64,000 bases of DNA from Nodosilinea sp. LEGE 06152 (GTDB taxonomy: Bacteria; Cyanobacteriota; Cyanobacteriia; Phormidesmidales; Phormidesmidaceae), in the NCBI RefSeq assembly GCF_015207525.1, contig NZ_JADEWR010000018.1, positions 98,735-162,734 of the forward strand, written 5' to 3'. The position numbers and the translations under genes were made by a program. Of the stretch, positions 15,979-25,642 are shown one piece after another (positions within the stretch are counted from its first letter, which is position 1; each line of letters starts with the position of its first letter). The notes under the pieces were generated by a model. The model did not search any database and had not been told where the DNA came from. It saw only the letters and a program-made list of their open reading frames with translations.

Positions 15979-16294
15979 GCCAGATCGTCTCGAATCAACT
16001 GGCCCTGATCAAGTCAGAAAATGACGGGTTAAGCCACTGTGACATCAGATGTGCGGCTTTATTGTCTCCACCCGCTGTAACGCCACTATCGGCAGTCCCA
16101 AGCCACTCAAGTCGCTTGTCAATCCTTACTGAATGGGCAGGCGATCTGTTGCGATAGTCAAAGCTCGGCCCTTTGGTGCCATCGCCCCTGCTTCCTATCT
16201 AGCGAGAACTGATTGAGCCTTGAGAATCAAGCCTCCAGAGGGAGCTAATCTGAGACAATAGAAACCTTGATCACCTTGAACCTACCTCACCGCT
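15979..16294. other. Intergenic region before bioB
   Basis: About 316 bases without a gene. A GGCCAG...CTGGCC inverted repeat just after the DUF4330 stop (about 15979-16007) may end that transcript. A TTGA/TCAA-flanked repeat (GAGCCTTGAGAATCAAGCC, about 16213-16231) lies nearer bioB. No biotin operator can be named. Confidence 0.4.
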
Positions 16295-17329
16295 ATGACT
16301 GCCACTCCTATTGCTCTATCCCGTGTCGATTGGCAAGCTTTGGCAGATCAGGCTTTGGCGGGTGAGGTGCTCAGCCGATCGCAGGCCCAGGCTGTGCTGG
16401 CGGCCCCCGATACCGAACTGCTCGATCAGCTAGCGGCGGCCTACCGGGTGCGGCGGCACTACTGGGGCAACCGAGTGCGGCTGCACTTTTTGCTCAATGC
16501 CCAGAGTGGGCTTTGCCCCGAAGACTGCCACTACTGCTCGCAGTCGAAGATTTCTACGGCCGAGATTGAAAAGTACCCCTTCATGGCCCAGGAGAAAATT
16601 CTGGCGGCAGCCGAACGGGCCAATAGCCTCAAAGCGGGCACCTTTTGCATGGTGATTTCGGGGCGATCGCCCTCCGATCGCGTCTTTGGTGAGGTGCTCG
16701 ATGCGGTGCGCCAGGTCAAAGCCCGCTACCCCATGAAAATCTGCGCCTGCCTGGGCCTGCTCGACGAAGCCCAAACCCAGCAGCTGGCGGCGGCGGGGGT
16801 AGACCGGGTCAACCACAACCTCAACACGGGCGAAAGCAACTACAGCGAGATCTGCACTACTCACACCTTCGGCGATCGCATAGCCACGATTGAGGCTGTA
16901 CAGTCTGCTGGAATGACCACCTGCTCGGGCGGCATCTTTGGCCTGGGCGAAGCTGACGACGACATTATTGATATGGCTCTGGCCCTGCGGCGGCTGGAGG
17001 TGACCAGCGTACCGCTGAACTTTTTGATCCCAATTCCCGGCACGCCCTTAGAGGGCAGGCAGGATCTCAACCCGCGCCAGTGTCTGCGCATTTTGTGCCT
17101 GTATCGGCTGCTGCTGCCCGCCCAGGAAATTCGCATTGCTGGAGGGCGCGAAGTGCAGCTGCGCCAGCTGCAGCCCCTGGGGCTGTATGCCGCCAACTCA
17201 ATTTTTGTGGGCGACTACCTCACCACCCCCGGTCAAGCGGCCCAGACCGACTACGCCATGATTCGCGATGCCGGGTTTGTGCTCGAAGGCCCCGACGGTG
17301 AGGCAATCGAGACGCCCGAAGCCTCGTAG
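16295..17329 (+). CDS. bioB: Biotin synthase
   Basis: A 344-residue radical SAM enzyme converting dethiobiotin to biotin. C74, C78 and C81 in CPEDCHYCSQS bind the SAM-cleaving [4Fe-4S] cluster. Other family motifs: KAGTFCMVISGR, NHNLNTGES, TTCSGGIFGLGE, and the [2Fe-2S] arginine region RIAGGREVQLR. The TAG stop is the edge of a family B palindromic repeat. bioF lies elsewhere in the window (58485), so biotin genes are dispersed. Confidence 0.96.
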   Translation: MTATPIALSRVDWQALADQALAGEVLSRSQAQAVLAAPDTELLDQLAAAYRVRRHYWGNRVRLHFLLNAQSGLCPEDCHYCSQSKISTAEIEKYPFMAQEKILAAAERANSLKAGTFCMVISGRSPSDRVFGEVLDAVRQVKARYPMKICACLGLLDEAQTQQLAAAGVDRVNHNLNTGESNYSEICTTHTFGDRIATIEAVQSAGMTTCSGGIFGLGEADDDIIDMALALRRLEVTSVPLNFLIPIPGTPLEGRQDLNPRQCLRILCLYRLLLPAQEIRIAGGREVQLRQLQPLGLYAANSIFVGDYLTTPGQAAQTDYAMIRDAGFVLEGPDGEAIETPEAS

Positions 17330-17346
17330 GGTGGGCACTGCCCACC
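17326..17346. repeat. Palindromic repeat, family B (provides the bioB stop)
   Basis: GTAG followed by GGTGGGCACTGCCCACC, the same unit as at 7924-7944. Its TAG at 17327-17329 is the bioB stop codon. Confidence 0.75.
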
Positions 17347-17397
17347 AATAGATTTGTGGATTGACCATGCACCCTGGATGCCGAGCTTGCAGCGCTC

Positions 17398-18000
17398 CTA
17401 GGCCGCCTGCGATCGCATCACCAGATCGACCAGGCTATCGACCAGGCGCTGCGGCTCCATTGGCATGATGTGCTCGCCGTGCATCACACACTGAGTCATG
17501 ATGAAAAAGACGGTTGTTCCCAGTATGATCCGCGCCGTGGCTTCGGGGTCGGGCAGATCGAGTTCGGGACAGCCTCTAAGGTAGGCAGTTAGCTGGTCAG
17601 CGGCTGGTTTGGTCAGGTATTCTACAAAAGCCTGCGCCAGCTGCGGAAACCGCCCCGACTCGCCCGCCACCAGCCGCACAAAGTTTTGGTAGTCTAGATC
17701 GTGCAGTTCGCTCTCAATGGCGTTGGTCACTAACCGTCGAATCACCACTTCGGGGCAGCCTTCCAGGTTGCCGTCACCCATCACCTGCTGGCAGCGCGAC
17801 TCGGCCACGTACTGAATCAGCGCTCGAAATAGCCCCTCTTTATCCTTGAAATAGTTGTAGACCGTGGGTTTGGAGACCCCAGCCGTAGCAGCCACTTTGT
17901 CCATGCTGGTGCCTGCGTAGCCATTTTGCAGAAACTCTTGCATTGCTCCCTGCAAAATTTGCACAGCTTTGTCATTGAGCACTGATGGACTTTGAACCAC
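17398..18000 (-). CDS. TetR/AcrR family transcriptional regulator
   Basis: A 200-residue regulator. The N-terminal helix-turn-helix is complete: ILQGAMQEFLQNGYAGTSMDKVAATAGVS then KPTVYNYFKDKEGLF (about 15-58). The C-terminal ligand/dimer domain (about 70-200) includes FVRLVAGESGRFPQLAQAF, a pattern found in the TetR_C_7/AefR-like group. It starts with GTG and is divergent from the CHASE2 kinase gene, a position suggesting it may control itself or that gene. Ligand unknown. Confidence 0.88.
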   Translation of the reverse strand: MVQSPSVLNDKAVQILQGAMQEFLQNGYAGTSMDKVAATAGVSKPTVYNYFKDKEGLFRALIQYVAESRCQQVMGDGNLEGCPEVVIRRLVTNAIESELHDLDYQNFVRLVAGESGRFPQLAQAFVEYLTKPAADQLTAYLRGCPELDLPDPEATARIILGTTVFFIMTQCVMHGEHIMPMEPQRLVDSLVDLVMRSQAA

Positions 18001-18137
18001 GCGTTGATACCTTCCTAACCAATTGACTCATGTATAACACTCGACTATTAAGCGCCGCAGTAATCTGAGGTGCTGTCTTTTACCTAACTCAGGCGATCGC
18101 TCATTCTGGAGCATCCCCCAGGAACTAAAGCAGTAGT

Positions 18138-18151
18138 GTATAGCGCTATAC
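18138..18151. promoter_or_regulatory. Candidate operator palindrome
   Basis: Perfect 14-base palindrome GTATAGCGCTATAC between the divergent TetR and kinase genes. TetR proteins usually bind such palindromes, but the assignment is inference. The rest of 18001-18357 shows no gene. Confidence 0.4.
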
Positions 18152-18357
18152 CTTCATTTTAACGGCGCATTGATTCATTTTACCAAACCGTTTAGTTTAA
18201 TTTTATTGCTTGCAGCAGTTGTTTAGGGGCGCTGCGGATGCAGGCGGTAGTCATTAGCACAGGCGATCGCGCCCTGTAGCTAAGATTCCGTAAACTCGTT
18301 CCCCAGCGCAGCAGTTTGGTGATTAAGCTAAGGGTTGCCCCCCGCCGCGCCCTGCCC

Positions 18358-20826
18358 ATGCTCTCGTCGTCTAAAACCAAGACTGCTGCCCTCTCTACCA
18401 CCTATCGGTTAAAGGGCTGGGTGCAGCGGCAAATTAAGCGAGACTGGGTCAAGCTCTCGCTGGCTGGTCTGTGGCTGAGCTTTGTGGCGGCTCACGTGGC
18501 CACCGACTCGCTGCCGACGCAGCTGCTGGAGCGACGCCTGCAAACCCTCTTTTTCGAAATTCGCGGTCCCGTCGTTGCCCCCAATGACATCGTGATTTTG
18601 GCAATGGACGATGAATCGTTTGGGCAGGCCGAATACTACCGTGCCGACCCCGATCGGTACAGCCATCTGGCTCCTCTGGCGGGTACTCCGTGGCAGCGCC
18701 AGGCCCATGCGATCGCGATCGAGCGATTGCTAGAGGCCGGGGCCAAAGCGGTAGTCCTGGATATTCTGATGTTTTCTGACAGCAGCTACGGGCCTGCCGA
18801 TGACCAGGCCCTGGCTGACGTGCTGACCCGCTACGGCGATCGCGTAGTGCTGGCCACTCGCGTCGATGATGCCCAACTGCGCCAGGGGGCCTTAATTCGC
18901 CCCACCCAGCCTCTGCCCAAACTGCTCAATACACCCGTTCACACGGGCAACATCAACTTTTTCATTGAACCCAATGGGCGTATTCACCGCCACGGTCGCG
19001 CCTACCTCCAGGGTTTAGAAGCCAGTCTGGCCGAAATAGACGCGGTCAGCAGCTTGGAAAGCGATGTCGGTGACACCCAGTCCTTTGCTGAGGCCAGCCT
19101 CGAAGCCGCTGGGGTTGACTATCCTCCTTACCGGGGCGACTTCATCAACTTCTACGGGCCAACGCGCAGTTTTAGCCACGTGCCTTTCTGGTACGTCCTT
19201 GACCCCGACCCCTGGGCCGAATACCTCAACAATGGGCGCTACTTTAAAGACAAAATTGTGCTGGTTGGGGGCACCGCTAAGTTTACGCAAGACTTTCACC
19301 AGGCTCCTTTTTCAGAAACCCTGATGCACCCCGAGGCGATGGCTGGGGTCGAAATTTTAGCCACCGATATTGCTAACCTGCGCAGCGGCAACAGTCTGCG
19401 CTTAGGCCTCCCCAATCCGTGGCTGCGGGGGCTGCTGGTGCTGGTTGGCGGCACCGGATTTGTGCTGCTGCTGCGTCGATTTAACCGCCCGATCGCCCGT
19501 TTGGGGTGGACAGCAGCGGCCAATGGTGGCTGGTTTTGGCTCAGCTATGGCGCGTTCACCGGAGCCGGAGTGCTGCTACCAACCGGGGCACCCATAGCCG
19601 GGCTGATGGTGCTGGGCAGCACATATATTGTGGCCGATATTATCACTGAGCAGTTGCGCAAGCAGCGGCTGCGCCAGACCCTGGAGCAGTACGTTACCTC
19701 CCCCATTGTGCAGGAAATTATTAGTCAGCAGGACGACCTGCAGGACCTGCTGAAGCTGCGGGAGGCGGAGGTGATTGGCCTGCTGTTGGCCAATCGCTAT
19801 CGGATTGTGCGCCTGCTGGGGTCGGGGGGCTTTGGCGAAACCTACGTGGCCGAAGACACCCAGCGGCCCGGTTCGCCGGTTTGCGTTGTGAAGCAGCTGC
19901 GCATCATCAGCAACGATCCAAGGGCGCACCGTCTGGGCAGGCGCTTTTTTGAAGGAGAGGCCGAAACCTTAGAAAAACTGGGCCACCATGCTCAAATTCC
20001 CCGACTTTTGGCCTACTTTGAGGTCCAGAACTCATTTTATTTAGTTGAGGAAATGGTCGAGGGTCGCCTGCTCAAGGATGAGCTAGCCTCCCGCCGACCC
20101 ATGCCCCAGGCCTACGTGCTCGATCTGCTGCTGGGGTTGCTGCCAGTGGTTGCCTTTGTGCACAACCAGGGTGTCATTCACCGCGATATCAAGCCCTCCA
20201 ACATTATTCGGCGGGAGTCTGACGGGCAACTGGTGCTGATCGACTTCGGGGCCGTAAAACTTATTTCTAATAAACTGGCCGATACCGGGGTCAACCTTAC
20301 CTCTACCTCCACGATTGGAGTGGGCACCCAGGGCTATATGCCCAGCGAACAGTCGGCGGGGCTGCCCAAATTTGGCAGCGACCTCTACGCCTTAGGTATT
20401 ACCGCCGTTGAGGCGTTAACCGGCATTCCGGCCTATGCGCTGCGTCGCGATGTCAATGGTGAGTTGATTTGGCGACACGAGGCTCCTAACCTCAACCCCG
20501 ATTTTGGCGATATTGTGACTCGCCTGGTGCTTTACGACTTTACCGATCGCTATCAGCGGGCTGAGGAGGTGCTGGCCGACTTGAGCCGGGTTGAGCCGAT
20601 GGTGCGATCGCATCTCCCTGCCGCAGGCAACACCCATCCTGATAGCCCCGCCGACAGAGGAACGCTTCCCTACGGAGTGTGGATCGATAGCATCGCCACC
20701 GACAACATAGACGATCCTGAAGCTGGCGAGGACTCCACCCAGATGCTGCCCGGTGACTGGTTTGCCACCGCCGAAGAAGCCTCCTCGAGCGAGTCTGACC
20801 CTGACAGCGCTGACGTTAACTCCTGA
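18358..20826 (+). CDS. CHASE2 sensor - serine/threonine protein kinase fusion
   Basis: An 822-residue membrane sensor kinase. A first membrane segment (about 30-50) is followed by an extracytoplasmic CHASE2 domain (IRGPVVAPNDIVILAMDDES ... FYGPTRSF ... DKIVLVGGTA), three more membrane segments (about 345-430), then a Hanks-type kinase: GSGGFGETYVAED (about 487), VKQLRI lysine, HRDIKPSNII (about 607), DFGAVK (about 629), a PSEQ motif in place of APE. The ATG at 18358 is preferred over the TTG at 18316. The juxtamembrane LEQYVTSPIVQEII resembles the linker of CHASE2-adenylate cyclases. Acidic C-terminal tail of about 80 residues. Signal unknown. Confidence 0.9.
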   Translation: MLSSSKTKTAALSTTYRLKGWVQRQIKRDWVKLSLAGLWLSFVAAHVATDSLPTQLLERRLQTLFFEIRGPVVAPNDIVILAMDDESFGQAEYYRADPDRYSHLAPLAGTPWQRQAHAIAIERLLEAGAKAVVLDILMFSDSSYGPADDQALADVLTRYGDRVVLATRVDDAQLRQGALIRPTQPLPKLLNTPVHTGNINFFIEPNGRIHRHGRAYLQGLEASLAEIDAVSSLESDVGDTQSFAEASLEAAGVDYPPYRGDFINFYGPTRSFSHVPFWYVLDPDPWAEYLNNGRYFKDKIVLVGGTAKFTQDFHQAPFSETLMHPEAMAGVEILATDIANLRSGNSLRLGLPNPWLRGLLVLVGGTGFVLLLRRFNRPIARLGWTAAANGGWFWLSYGAFTGAGVLLPTGAPIAGLMVLGSTYIVADIITEQLRKQRLRQTLEQYVTSPIVQEIISQQDDLQDLLKLREAEVIGLLLANRYRIVRLLGSGGFGETYVAEDTQRPGSPVCVVKQLRIISNDPRAHRLGRRFFEGEAETLEKLGHHAQIPRLLAYFEVQNSFYLVEEMVEGRLLKDELASRRPMPQAYVLDLLLGLLPVVAFVHNQGVIHRDIKPSNIIRRESDGQLVLIDFGAVKLISNKLADTGVNLTSTSTIGVGTQGYMPSEQSAGLPKFGSDLYALGITAVEALTGIPAYALRRDVNGELIWRHEAPNLNPDFGDIVTRLVLYDFTDRYQRAEEVLADLSRVEPMVRSHLPAAGNTHPDSPADRGTLPYGVWIDSIATDNIDDPEAGEDSTQMLPGDWFATAEEASSSESDPDSADVNS

Positions 20827-20858
20827 GCCATCAACCCTATAAGGCGGCCGGGCCGCGC

Positions 20859-22358
20859 CTACGCCCCGGGCCGAGGAATGGTGATATCGATAGGCGTAAC
20901 AGCGGTATTGGGGGCCAGGGCATCGAGACCGGGCTGAATATCCGCCGGGTTGCCAACTACCAAAATCACCATTTGCTCTGGGTTCAGGTGCGCCTGGGCG
21001 GCTGCCTGAATTTGAGCCACCGTTGTCTCGCGCACCTGGTCCTGGAACTGAAACACAAAATCTTGGGGATAGTCGTAGTACTCGTAGCGAATCAGCCGAG
21101 CCAGGGTTTGGTTAGGGCTTTGAAAGTTAAACACAAAACTGTTCAGCACGGCGTCTTGCGCCTGCGCTAGCTCGTCCGCACTAATAGACGTGGTGCGAAT
21201 GCGGTTAATTTCGGCCATTGTCGACTGAATAAAGGGCACAGTGGCCTCAGAACGGGTCTGACCACCGCCCACAAATAGCCCTGGGTGGTCGTAGCGGGGT
21301 GCCCAGAAGGCGTAGACCGAGTAGGCTAACCCCTGGCGCGATCGCACCTCATTAAACAAACGCCCGCTAAAGCCATTGAGCACCTCGTTCATCACCGCCA
21401 GAGCAGCGTGGTCGGGGTAGTTGAGCTGCCCCCCCAGGTGGCCCAGCTGAATGTAGCTTTGAGTCAGCTGAGGTTGCGCCACGCTAAAGACACCGGCCCT
21501 GGCCTGCTCTACCGTCGGCAGCGTCGTATCTAGAGCCGTTCCGGTACTCTGCCAATTGCCAAAGTAGTCGGCAATCCACTGCTTCATCTGGGCGCTATCA
21601 AAATCGCCCACAATCCCCAAAATAGTCTGCTCTGGACGAATAGAAGCCCGATAAAACTGCTCAATATCCTGCCGGTTAAAAGCGGCTAGGGTAGCGTACT
21701 CCACGGTGCGGGCGTAGGGGCTGTTGGCCCCGTACACCAGCTTGCGAAACTCTCGGCTGGTAATGCCGTCGGGGTCGTCGTTGCGACGGGCAATGCTGCC
21801 GCTGTACTGACTTTTAAGGAAATCAATCTTGTCCTGCGCAAAGGCGGGCCGCTGCACCACATCGGCAAATAGCGCAAAGACATCGGCGGTATCCTCACTC
21901 AGGGCGCTAAAGCTGGCGCTGCCTTCGCTGGTATCAATGCTGGTTTCAATCGACGCGGCCCGCTGTTCCAGGGCTTGGTTGAGGGCATCGGCATCCAGGT
22001 TGGTGGTGCCTCCCAAGCGCATGGCCTCGCCGGTCAGGCTGGCTAGCCCAACCTTGTCGGCAGGTTCAAACCGGCCTCCGGTACGGAAGGTCGCGCTACC
22101 GCTAACCAGAGGCAGCTCGTGGTCTTCGAGCAGGTACACCACCATGCCATTGGGCAACTCGTAGCGCTCGTAGGCTGGAATCTCAATATCGCGCAGGGGC
22201 GAAAACTCTAGCTCATCGTAGTGGCGCGGCGTGAGGGCGCTAGCTGACGGCTGCCAGGCCAGCAACAGCACCCCCAACAGCCCGACCAGGGCCAACAGCG
22301 GCATCATTCTGCGCCGTAGGCTGCGACGGGTACCCATAAACCAGCTGATCGCGTTCAT
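20859..22358 (-). CDS. M16 peptidase-like protein, non-catalytic subunit
   Basis: A 499-residue exported M16B-family protein. Signal peptide at about residues 20-42 (PLLALVGLLGVLLLAW then SASA). Two M16 halves are visible: the N-terminal YELPNGMVVYLLEDHELPLV and the C-terminal YIQLGHLGGQ...GFSGRLFNEVRSRQGLAYSVY with the family's substrate-side RS..GLAYS motif. The zinc motif HxxEH is absent: the equivalent position reads LASLTGEAMRLGGT. It follows the catalytic partner gene by about 130 bases, so a heterodimer like other M16B pairs is likely. Confidence 0.88.
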   Translation of the reverse strand: MNAISWFMGTRRSLRRRMMPLLALVGLLGVLLLAWQPSASALTPRHYDELEFSPLRDIEIPAYERYELPNGMVVYLLEDHELPLVSGSATFRTGGRFEPADKVGLASLTGEAMRLGGTTNLDADALNQALEQRAASIETSIDTSEGSASFSALSEDTADVFALFADVVQRPAFAQDKIDFLKSQYSGSIARRNDDPDGITSREFRKLVYGANSPYARTVEYATLAAFNRQDIEQFYRASIRPEQTILGIVGDFDSAQMKQWIADYFGNWQSTGTALDTTLPTVEQARAGVFSVAQPQLTQSYIQLGHLGGQLNYPDHAALAVMNEVLNGFSGRLFNEVRSRQGLAYSVYAFWAPRYDHPGLFVGGGQTRSEATVPFIQSTMAEINRIRTTSISADELAQAQDAVLNSFVFNFQSPNQTLARLIRYEYYDYPQDFVFQFQDQVRETTVAQIQAAAQAHLNPEQMVILVVGNPADIQPGLDALAPNTAVTPIDITIPRPGA

Positions 22359-22489
22359 CACTATGCGTTCCAATACCGTAGGTCTGAAAGGTGAATGTCC
22401 TGGCCGCGCCTGTCTTGGCGAGTTGTCTACGCTGACGGTTGACTACGGGCGGTTGATTACAACTGTCGCCCGCCTGGCCTGCTTAGCCG

Positions 22490-24073
22490 CTACTCTGCTG
22501 GGGCTTGCACCAGCTTGCCCACGGTGCGGCTCTCAGCGCGAAAAAGGCTCTGGGCAACGCGCTGAATATCTGCTGCCTCAACGGCCTCAATAGTTTTGAG
22601 GTTGTTGAATATGTTGCGCCAGTCGCCGGTTTTGGCTTGATACTCGGCTAGCAGTGAGGCCATTCCCCCGTTGGAGTTCAAGCTCTGCAGTAGGCCAGCG
22701 CGGGCCTGCGTTTTGACGCGATCGAGTTCCTCAGGGCTAACGGGCTCCTGCTTCAGCCGCTCTAGCTCCTGGGTAAACAGCGACCCAATTTCCTCAGGGG
22801 TATGGCCGGGGGCGGTCAGGCCATAGATCAAAAAGATATTGTCGTAGCGATCGCCTGGAAACCCATTCAGGCTGCCGATGTCCAGGGCCACCTGAGCGTC
22901 GTCTACCACCGTCTCATAGAGCCTGGAGGTGCGTCCCCCCACCAGCAGGCTCTCAATCATGCCGTAGATCACATGATCAGGATGATTCAGGCTGGGGCGG
23001 TGGTAACCCTCCAAATACCAGGGCTCAGAGGGCAGCGCCAAGGAAAACTCCCTGGGGGCAGTCTGGGGTGGCTCATCAATCGTGGGCTCAGGCGGCACCG
23101 CTCGAGCCGTATAGCGGCCAAAGTAGACCGCTGCCAGCCGCTGTACCTCAGCGGGCTCAACGTCGCCTACGACGGCGACGGTTAGGTTGGCAGGGCCGTA
23201 ATAGGTGTCGTAAAACGTTTGAATATCGTCGCGAGTGGCGACAAACAGGTCGTCTTGGTAGCCGATCACCGGGCGACGGTAGGGATGACTGACAAAGGCT
23301 TCTTCTAAAAACCGCTCAATCATGGTGCCAATCGGCGAATTGTCGACCCGCATGCGGCGTTCTTCGAGAATTACGTCCTTTTCTTCGTAAAATTCCCGAA
23401 ACACCGGGTCTAAAAATCGCTCCGACTCCAGCGACATCCACAGCTCTAGCTTGTTGGCGGGCAGGCTATAGAAATAGCGAGTTTCATCGGCGGAGGTGGT
23501 AGCGTTCAGGCCCACGCCCCCAGCCTGCTGAACAATCTGGCCATACTGGTTTTGCTCGACAAAGCTGGCCGCCTCCTTCTGTAGGGTTGCTAGCTTAGTC
23601 TGCAGCTCAGCGGCTTGGGCTGTGTCACCTGCGGCTTGAGCGGCTAAAAAGTCGTCAAATACGGCATCAAGCTGGGTAAATATCGCCTGTTCGGCGGCAA
23701 AGTCTTTGGTGCCGATTCGGCTGGTGCCCTTGAAGGCCAGGTGCTCAAGGTAGTGAGCCACTCCGGTTTTGCCGTCGGCTTCGTCCACTGCGCCCACATT
23801 GGCGTGAATCATAAACGACACCACCGGAGCCTGGTGTCGCTCCAGCACAATAAACTTCATGCCGTTGTCGAGAGTGAACTCGGTCACCGCCTCGGCCACC
23901 CGGTCTAAGTAGGGCTGAATGGTTTGAGCCGTTTGAATCGGCTCCCGTGCGGCGGCTGGAGCCAAAGGCCACCATAACCATAGGGCTACCAGGGCTACCA
24001 GGCCTACTATGGCCGGACGCAGGCGACCTAACCCCGCACAAACACCCCGAACCATCGGCGGTTTTGCATTCAT
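22490..24073 (-). CDS. M16 family zinc metallopeptidase, catalytic subunit
   Basis: A 527-residue exported protease. Signal/anchor at about 18-42 (VGLVALVALWLWWPLAPAAA). The inverted zinc motif HYLEH (about 107-111, in AHYLEHLAFKGT) and the downstream Glu in the YEEKDVILEERRM region give the full site. An insertion of about 60 residues (FAAEQAIFTQLDAVFDDFL ... EQNQYGQIVQ) is helical, as in several cyanobacterial M16 proteins. The ATG at 24073 is preferred over GTG at 24082. It is transcribed before the non-catalytic partner. Confidence 0.92.
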   Translation of the reverse strand: MNAKPPMVRGVCAGLGRLRPAIVGLVALVALWLWWPLAPAAAREPIQTAQTIQPYLDRVAEAVTEFTLDNGMKFIVLERHQAPVVSFMIHANVGAVDEADGKTGVAHYLEHLAFKGTSRIGTKDFAAEQAIFTQLDAVFDDFLAAQAAGDTAQAAELQTKLATLQKEAASFVEQNQYGQIVQQAGGVGLNATTSADETRYFYSLPANKLELWMSLESERFLDPVFREFYEEKDVILEERRMRVDNSPIGTMIERFLEEAFVSHPYRRPVIGYQDDLFVATRDDIQTFYDTYYGPANLTVAVVGDVEPAEVQRLAAVYFGRYTARAVPPEPTIDEPPQTAPREFSLALPSEPWYLEGYHRPSLNHPDHVIYGMIESLLVGGRTSRLYETVVDDAQVALDIGSLNGFPGDRYDNIFLIYGLTAPGHTPEEIGSLFTQELERLKQEPVSPEELDRVKTQARAGLLQSLNSNGGMASLLAEYQAKTGDWRNIFNNLKTIEAVEAADIQRVAQSLFRAESRTVGKLVQAPAE

Positions 24074-24466
24074 AAGCTGCACTCAAACAAATGGATTAGA
24101 CCAAGTGAATTAAACTCCGACCTTCAGGATAATTGAGTCTGATGGACAATGACCACTGGCACCCACAGGGCTTGGGCATTAGCTCTAACCAAGCGTAGGA
24201 CGGTTGTCAAAGCCTCAAATCCTGGGTAGAGTTCCCTTAGCGCTTTGTCTATAGACCTGCAAACGCAACCTCGCAGGCGCAACCCTGCAGGCGAGACGCC
24301 TACAGGAAGAGTAGGGATTTGGGGCGATCGCGCTTTCCATGCTCCCCACCGCTACAGCACGATTGCAGAATAGTCCCGTTAGAGCAGGTCCGGCCCACGC
24401 TATCAGCCATCATCAACTCGGTATTACTCAGTTACACCTGTTACAGATACATATAGGGGGCAGGCT
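24074..24466. other. Intergenic region with short GCAGGCG repeats
   Basis: About 390 bases between divergent genes with no ORF. Bases 24255-24304 contain repeated CGCAACC and GCAGGCG units that can fold on themselves. HIP1 core at about 24324. Confidence 0.45.
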
Positions 24467-25264
24467 TTGACACAGGCGGTAGGTGGCTCAAATTTGAGGC
24501 TGTGGGGCCAACGGGCCCTAGCCGCGATCTTTTTGTCGGGCCAAGTGGTTATTCATTTAATCTCTCGCCCCATACACCGTCGCAATACCCTAGATCAAAT
24601 GGCGACCGTAGGGCCAGAGTCACTGCTGATTGCCCTGATCACGGCTGCCTTTGTGGGCATGGTGTTTACAATCCAGGTAACCCGCGAATTTCTCACGTTT
24701 GGGGCCGGGACAGCGGTAGGTGGCGTACTTGCCCTCACCCTAGCCCGAGAGCTGGGTCCAGTGCTAACGGCGGTCATTATTGCCGGGCGAGTGGGGTCAG
24801 CCTTTGCGGCCGAAATCGGCACCATGCGCGTTACCGAACAAATTGATGCCCTGCAAATTCTCAAAACCGACCCCATAGATTACCTGGTCATACCCAGGGT
24901 CGTCGCCTGCGCGCTCATGCTGCCGTTGCTCAACGTGCTGTCATTTATCACGGGAATGACCGGGGGGCTGCTAATTGCCACCAATCAGTACGACATTCCG
25001 GTTTCGGTCTTTCTAGATTCCGCCAAGAATTTTTTATCTATCTGGGATCTGGTCAGCTCGCTGATTAAGGCGTTTTTCTTTGGCATTTTAATTGCTGTTA
25101 TCGGCACTAGCTGGGGGCTAACCACGACCGGTGGCGCTAAGGGAGTGGGGCAATCGACTACCACTGCCGTGGTGACCGCTTTACTGGCTATCTTTATCAG
25201 CAACTTTTTTCTCTCCTGGCTAATGTTTCAGGGCACCGGTAGCGCTGTAATCAACAACTTTTAG
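24467..25264 (+). CDS. MlaE-type ABC transporter permease
   Basis: A 265-residue integral membrane protein of the MlaE/TGD1 permease family that moves lipids between the membranes of Gram-negative cells and plastids. Features: the N-terminal amphipathic region, QMATVGPESLLIALITAAFVGMVFTIQ, then ALTLARELGPVLTAVIIAGRVGSAFAAEIGTM, the family signature around the coupling helix, and TEQIDALQ. About five to six membrane segments. The start is TTG with a GGGGGC box upstream. Its usual ATPase and MCE partners are not adjacent here, as is common in cyanobacteria. Confidence 0.92.
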   Translation: MTQAVGGSNLRLWGQRALAAIFLSGQVVIHLISRPIHRRNTLDQMATVGPESLLIALITAAFVGMVFTIQVTREFLTFGAGTAVGGVLALTLARELGPVLTAVIIAGRVGSAFAAEIGTMRVTEQIDALQILKTDPIDYLVIPRVVACALMLPLLNVLSFITGMTGGLLIATNQYDIPVSVFLDSAKNFLSIWDLVSSLIKAFFFGILIAVIGTSWGLTTTGGAKGVGQSTTTAVVTALLAIFISNFFLSWLMFQGTGSAVINNF

Positions 25265-25642
25265 TAGATTCTGCGTCAGGTTTAGCGACATAAGCTTTTT
25301 TCGGCATTGCTGAGTTGAGGCATGAATTTAGGCAAGGGGCGATCGACCGTAGAGCCTTTGGCTTGGCTGCGCCTACGGCCCTAGCAGCAAGGCTGAGTTT
25401 TTATTTATAGCCGTCACCACAAGGGCTAGAACGTTCTTTGTCGCTGTCTGTTGGCGATGGCTATACGCCAGCTCGCTGCCCCGGTTTTGCGGTTGATCGA
25501 CGAACTGTCCTAAACGAACTAGCCAAAGCTGTACACCTACATTTAGCAATTCCGAAACTGCCTGTTACAGATCGGCTGGCTAACGCGATAGATCAATACA
25601 AGGGTGCGCTAGGCCCTTCGACACTTGCGCGGGAAAAACTGG
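25265..25642. other. Intergenic region before the ECF operon
   Basis: About 378 bases. A 77-codon frame at 25438-25671 has no ribosome site or recognisable domain and overlaps the sigma gene start; I treat it as non-coding. An inverted repeat around GTAGAGCC...GGCCCTAG is at about 25350-25384. The operon promoter should lie here. Confidence 0.4.
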
